Positions 60,734-64,000 of a DNA stretch of 64,000 nucleotides are shown here, piece by piece (the first letter of the stretch is position 1; each line of letters begins with the position of its first letter). This stretch comes from CAIQQQ01 sp037445025. Lineage in GTDB: Bacteria; Pseudomonadota; Alphaproteobacteria; Acetobacterales; Acetobacteraceae. The notes under the pieces are model-generated. The model saw only the letters and a list, made by a program, of their open reading frames with translations. It searched no databases and was not told where the DNA came from. The stretch is taken from positions 1-64,000 of the forward strand of contig JBBILI010000029.1 of assembly GCA_037445025.1 (NCBI GenBank), given 5' to 3'. The position numbers and the translations under genes were made by a program.

Positions 60734-61442
60734 CGCCGGAGAACGCCAGCAGATACAGAATGATATGGTGGAAATGCCGGTCGCTGAGCCGACGATAGGC
60801 CGCAGCCCCGAGCCACGCCCCCAGCATCGTGCCCGGCACCGAGGCCAGCACCGCCATCCCCACCGCTGCGGTCAGACGTCCCGCCACCGCCTGCGCGACC
60901 AGCGCCGTCATCAGGATGCTGAGATTGAACGCCTGGATCAGGCTGCGCCGCTCGTCCTTGCCCCAGCCGCGCAGACTGGCCCACATCGTCGGCAGCGGCC
61001 CGGACAGCCCGGCCAGCCCGCCAAGCAACCCGCCGGCGAACCCCACCACGCCGTTCGCCACCGCCCCGCCCCAGGCCACCCGCAAACCGCGGCCCAGGCT
61101 CAGCGAAAACGTCGAGAACCCCACCAGCAGCAGCCCGATGCACAGCTTGAACACGCGCGGCTCCACCGCCCCCAGCAGATGGATCCCCAGCGGCACGCCC
61201 AGCAGCCCCGGCACGATGAACGGCAGCACCAGGCGCGGCCGCACCGCATGCCAGATCGCCGGGATCGTCTGCACCTGCGACATCATCGAGCAGATCACCG
61301 CCAGCGACACCGCAACCGTCGGCGGCACCGCGTAGAGCCAGATGCCGATCGCCACCAGCCCGGTGCCGAAGCCCGCGAGACCCGAGACGAACCCGCCGGC
61401 GAACGCGCCGCCCGTGACCAACAGGATCTGTGCGGCGGTCAC
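60708..61442 (-). CDS. TauE/SafE-type membrane transporter
   Basis: This 244-residue protein has about eight helices and matches the sulfite/organosulfonate exporter family: GGAFAGGFVSGLAGFGTGLV at the N-terminus and the second half-repeat VVGFAGGLLGGLAGLSGP. It probably moves a small anion produced by the surrounding pathway. The start is GTG 61442, five bases after the aminotransferase stop, so the two are co-transcribed. Confidence 0.88.
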   Translation of the reverse strand: MTAAQILLVTGGAFAGGFVSGLAGFGTGLVAIGIWLYAVPPTVAVSLAVICSMMSQVQTIPAIWHAVRPRLVLPFIVPGLLGVPLGIHLLGAVEPRVFKLCIGLLLVGFSTFSLSLGRGLRVAWGGAVANGVVGFAGGLLGGLAGLSGPLPTMWASLRGWGKDERRSLIQAFNLSILMTALVAQAVAGRLTAAVGMAVLASVPGTMLGAWLGAAAYRRLSDRHFHHIILYLLAFSGVTLLWSTL

Positions 61443-61446
61443 GCCG

Positions 61447-62679
61447 CTAGATCAGGCTCCCCAGCCGCCGGATTCCCTCGGTGATATCGGCCAGGCCCGG
61501 CATCGAATAGGACAGCCGGATGGTGTTCGCGCCGCTGCCGTCATGGAAGAACGCGCCGCCCGGCACGAACGCCACCTTCGCCTCCGGCACCGCCCGCGCC
61601 AGCAGCGCGTAGCCGCTCACCGCCTCGGGCAAGGTGAGCCACACGAACAGCCCGCCCTCCGGCACGGTCCATTGCACGCCCTCGGGCATATACGCCGCAA
61701 GCGCTGCCAGCATCGCGTCACGCTTGGCGCGATACACCGTCCGCGCCGCGGCGATCAGCGCGTCGTGCTGCGTGCGCACCAGCCGGTGCATCACCATCTG
61801 GTTGATCACCGACACGTTCAGCTCGCTCGCCTGCGTCACCAGCACCAGCCGCTGGATGATCGCGCGGGACGCGCAGATCCAGCCGATCCGCAGCCCCGGC
61901 GCCACCGTCTTGGAGAACGTGCCGAGATAGGCCACGCGCGACGCATCGAGCGATCCCGCCCGCGCCACATCCAGCGCCTGCAGGCACGGCAGCGCCTCGC
62001 CCTCGAAGCGCAGCGCCTGATAGGCGCTGTCCTCCAGCACCGCGATATCCAGCTCCGCCGCCAGATCGAGCAACCGCCCGCGCGCGGCCAGCGACATCGT
62101 GGCCCCGGTCGGGTTGGCGAAATCCGGCACCACATAGGCGAACTTCACCCGCGTGGCAGCCCCAGACGGCGACGCCGCCTCGGCGTAGGACGCCGGGCTG
62201 CGGTTGCCCAGCTCCGGGCGCAGCGTGTCATAGCGCGGCTCGTAGGCGGCGAACGCCTGAAGGGCGCCGAGATAGCTCGGCGCCTCCACCAGCGCCGTGT
62301 CGCCCGGGCTCAGCAGCAGCTTGCCCATGAAATCGAGCGCCTGCTGCGACCCTGCGGTGATGATGATGTTCTCGGCGGAGGCCGGCACGCCGAGCCCGGC
62401 CATGGTGCCCACAATGGCCTCGCGCAGCGGCGCATAGCCTTCGCTGACGGAATACTGCAGCGCCGCGGCGGCCGTGGCGGGATCGGCCAGAATATCGGCA
62501 TACGCCGCAGCCGCCGCAGCCGCCGGGAACAGCGCCGGGTCGGGAATGCCGCCGGCGAACGAAATGATGCCGGGCTGATCCAGCAGCTTCAGCAGTTCGC
62601 GGATCTCGGACGCCTTCATCCGCTCCGCGCGATCGGCGAGCACGCCGTCCCACACGCCCGCATCCGGGGTTGCCAACAT
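61447..62679 (-). CDS. PLP-dependent aminotransferase (LysN / 2-aminoadipate-type)
   Basis: This 410-residue class I aminotransferase has Lys257 in GTFSKTVAPGLRIGW binding PLP, Asn189 in PDFANPTGATM, Asp217 and Tyr220 in LEDSAYQAL. The N-terminus SFAGGIPDPALFP and YSVSEGYAPLREAI are typical of the Aro8/LysN branch. It would transfer an amino group to or from a product of the local pathway. It is upstream of the TauE-type gene on the same strand. Confidence 0.88.
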   Translation of the reverse strand: MLATPDAGVWDGVLADRAERMKASEIRELLKLLDQPGIISFAGGIPDPALFPAAAAAAAYADILADPATAAAALQYSVSEGYAPLREAIVGTMAGLGVPASAENIIITAGSQQALDFMGKLLLSPGDTALVEAPSYLGALQAFAAYEPRYDTLRPELGNRSPASYAEAASPSGAATRVKFAYVVPDFANPTGATMSLAARGRLLDLAAELDIAVLEDSAYQALRFEGEALPCLQALDVARAGSLDASRVAYLGTFSKTVAPGLRIGWICASRAIIQRLVLVTQASELNVSVINQMVMHRLVRTQHDALIAAARTVYRAKRDAMLAALAAYMPEGVQWTVPEGGLFVWLTLPEAVSGYALLARAVPEAKVAFVPGGAFFHDGSGANTIRLSYSMPGLADITEGIRRLGSLI

Positions 62680-62735
62680 GGTGTCCTCCCAACGACCTCT
62701 CCCGGTTATGGCAGCATCGTTGACCCAGCAACAAG

Positions 62736-64000
62736 CTACGCCGAGAGATCGCAGCCCCGCGCCTCAAGCGCCATCAGGTCGCTGCGGATGGCATCGATGC
62801 GCGCCTGCCCCACCAGCGCATCGGCCGCGTGATAGATGACGGCGATCTTGTGGGACAGTTCGGTGAGCAAGGTCGCGTCGTCCATGTTGGTCGGCGGCAC
62901 GCGCAGAATCGTGTCGCCGCCATAGGTCGGCACCGGCTGGCCGTACATCGTCATCGGCGGCGGCTCGGTGCCGTCCTTCAGCGCGCGGATGGCGCGGCGC
63001 AGCCGCCGCCGATATGCCGCCACCCCCCGGTCGGTGAACGCCAGCACCTCGCGCGCATGCACCGCGATCTCGCCCTGGCCGATCCAGGCCTCGAAATCGC
63101 CCGGCGAACGCTGCCGCTGCTCATACGGCCGCTCATCCGTCTGGCCATAGAAATCGGCGGAGTTGTAGCCGCACAGATCCGGCCGGCCTTTTCCCTGCGG
63201 ATCGGTTTCGCGGTTGAAATGTCGCCAGGCGATGTAGAGCGTGTTGGTGTCGTCCACCGGCACGATCCAGCGGGTGAGCCCGGTACGGACGAAATACACC
63301 GGCGCGTCGCCCTCCACATGCATGCCGCCGTTCTGCGAGAAGTTCGGCAGCAGGTGGTCATGCACGCGAAACCAGGCGAGATCGCCCACCTTGCGCGCCG
63401 AGGTGTAGAAATGCCCGGTCGGCCGCTCGTGATACGTCACCGTCGGCAGCAGCTTCAGATTCTCCTGGAACTGCGGCCCGCTGGCCCGCGTGTGCAGGAA
63501 CGTCACATGAAACGGGTCGGACGAGTTCTCGAACACCTGCACCCAGTTGCACGGCACCGGAATCAGCAGCGGCACCATTTTGTCATCCGGCAGATCCATC
63601 GTGTCGAAGAACGGGAACGGCGGCATCAGCGCTGACGGCCCGAAATAGGCGAAGATCATCCCGTGATGCTCGATGACGGGATACGCCCCCTGGCAATGGG
63701 TGCGGCGGATGGTGCTCGTCTCGGGCTCGCCCGGCGTCTCCAGAATGGTGCCATCCGGTGCGAACAGCCAGCCATGGTAGCAGCAGCGAATGCCGGCCTG
63801 CTCGATGATGCCGTATTCCAGCGAGGTGTTGCGATGCGCGCACCACAGATGCAGCAGCCCCACCTGGCCGCTGCCGTCGCGGAACAGCACGAGATCCTCG
63901 CCCAGCCGACGGATCCGCAACGGCAGCTCTCCCAGCATCGCGCTCAGCGCGATCGGGTGCCAGAACCGCCGCAGATACTCACCCCCCGGCGTGCCTGGCC
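62736..64000 (-). CDS. Rieske non-heme iron oxygenase, alpha subunit (N-terminus cut by window end)
   Basis: This Rieske-type ring-hydroxylating oxygenase is similar to phthalate 4,5-dioxygenase. The [2Fe-2S] ligands are in CAHRNTSLEYG and CCYHGWLF. The mononuclear iron site is FENSSDPFHVTFLH, with Asp and two His. The reading frame stays open to base 64000, continuing upstream of Met63938 through GTPGGEYLRRFWHPIALSAM, the normal family N-terminus, so only a short piece is missing. It is the last visible gene of the catabolic-looking block. Confidence 0.9.
   Translation of the reverse strand, partial: PGTPGGEYLRRFWHPIALSAMLGELPLRIRRLGEDLVLFRDGSGQVGLLHLWCAHRNTSLEYGIIEQAGIRCCYHGWLFAPDGTILETPGEPETSTIRRTHCQGAYPVIEHHGMIFAYFGPSALMPPFPFFDTMDLPDDKMVPLLIPVPCNWVQVFENSSDPFHVTFLHTRASGPQFQENLKLLPTVTYHERPTGHFYTSARKVGDLAWFRVHDHLLPNFSQNGGMHVEGDAPVYFVRTGLTRWIVPVDDTNTLYIAWRHFNRETDPQGKGRPDLCGYNSADFYGQTDERPYEQRQRSPGDFEAWIGQGEIAVHAREVLAFTDRGVAAYRRRLRRAIRALKDGTEPPPMTMYGQPVPTYGGDTILRVPPTNMDDATLLTELSHKIAVIYHAADALVGQARIDAIRSDLMALEARGCDLSA

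Overview
The window looks like a high-GC alphaproteobacterial chromosome segment, most likely from an Acetobacteraceae or other Rhodospirillales-type bacterium. The basis is the gene content (class I PHA synthase with phasin, class II GlpX, ClpS, RppH/CreA, DUF4169, DUF3253, SPOR-tailed DacA), the familiar order aminotransferase-hom-glpX-recJ, and strongly GC-rich third codon positions. The family assignment is inference. Position 1 appears to be a raw contig end, because the first 12 bases match the 3' end of the Illumina adapter. I found no prophage, CRISPR array or rRNA. Layout: 0-3.6 kb holds an ACS-type MFS transporter and a sulfatase on the minus strand, then a small hypothetical. 3.6-10.6 kb holds tRNA-Glu, recJ, glpX, hom, an AlaC/DapL-type aminotransferase and a proline-rich OmpA-like lipoprotein. 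10.7-24.6 kb is housekeeping: phaC, a zeta-class GST, a chemoreceptor, the divergent polysaccharide deacetylase-rppH-creA operon, purB, a TerC-type membrane protein, radC, map, dacA, a phasin gene with twin palindromes upstream, and clpS. 24.7-49.3 kb is mixed: a second chemoreceptor, a DUF599 gene broken by a 125-bp palindromic element, an amidase, RidA, a CHAP protein, HtrA, an SbmA-like ABC exporter, several dehydrogenases, a metallophosphoesterase, a 35-residue membrane peptide beside a BPSL0067-type hydrolase, a SemiSWEET, a GNAT-nitrilase-lpxB operon, a VapBC module, a Gfo/Idh oxidoreductase and secDF. From 49.4 kb to the right edge lies a compact catabolic-looking block: a NitT/TauT-type ABC importer coupled to a ThDP enzyme, then a serine hydrolase, an amidohydrolase and a 2OG-Fe(II) oxygenase. 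Divergent from these are a PuuE-like deacetylase, an HD-domain protein and an MmgE/PrpD protein, followed by a TauE exporter, an aminotransferase and a Rieske oxygenase cut by the window end. Most neighbours there overlap by 4 bp, which suggests uptake and breakdown of one unidentified organic (probably N-containing) substrate. Two non-coding features stand out. First, an AT-rich composite repeat of about 110 bp occurs ten times (six complete, four truncated), always close to a stop codon and mostly between convergent genes. It pairs two distinct hairpin arms (A and B) around a GC-rich core in a fixed polarity, and reads as a bidirectional terminator. Second, the palindromic element in the DUF599 gene is flanked by a TAA duplication, and removing it in silico restores an exact reading frame.
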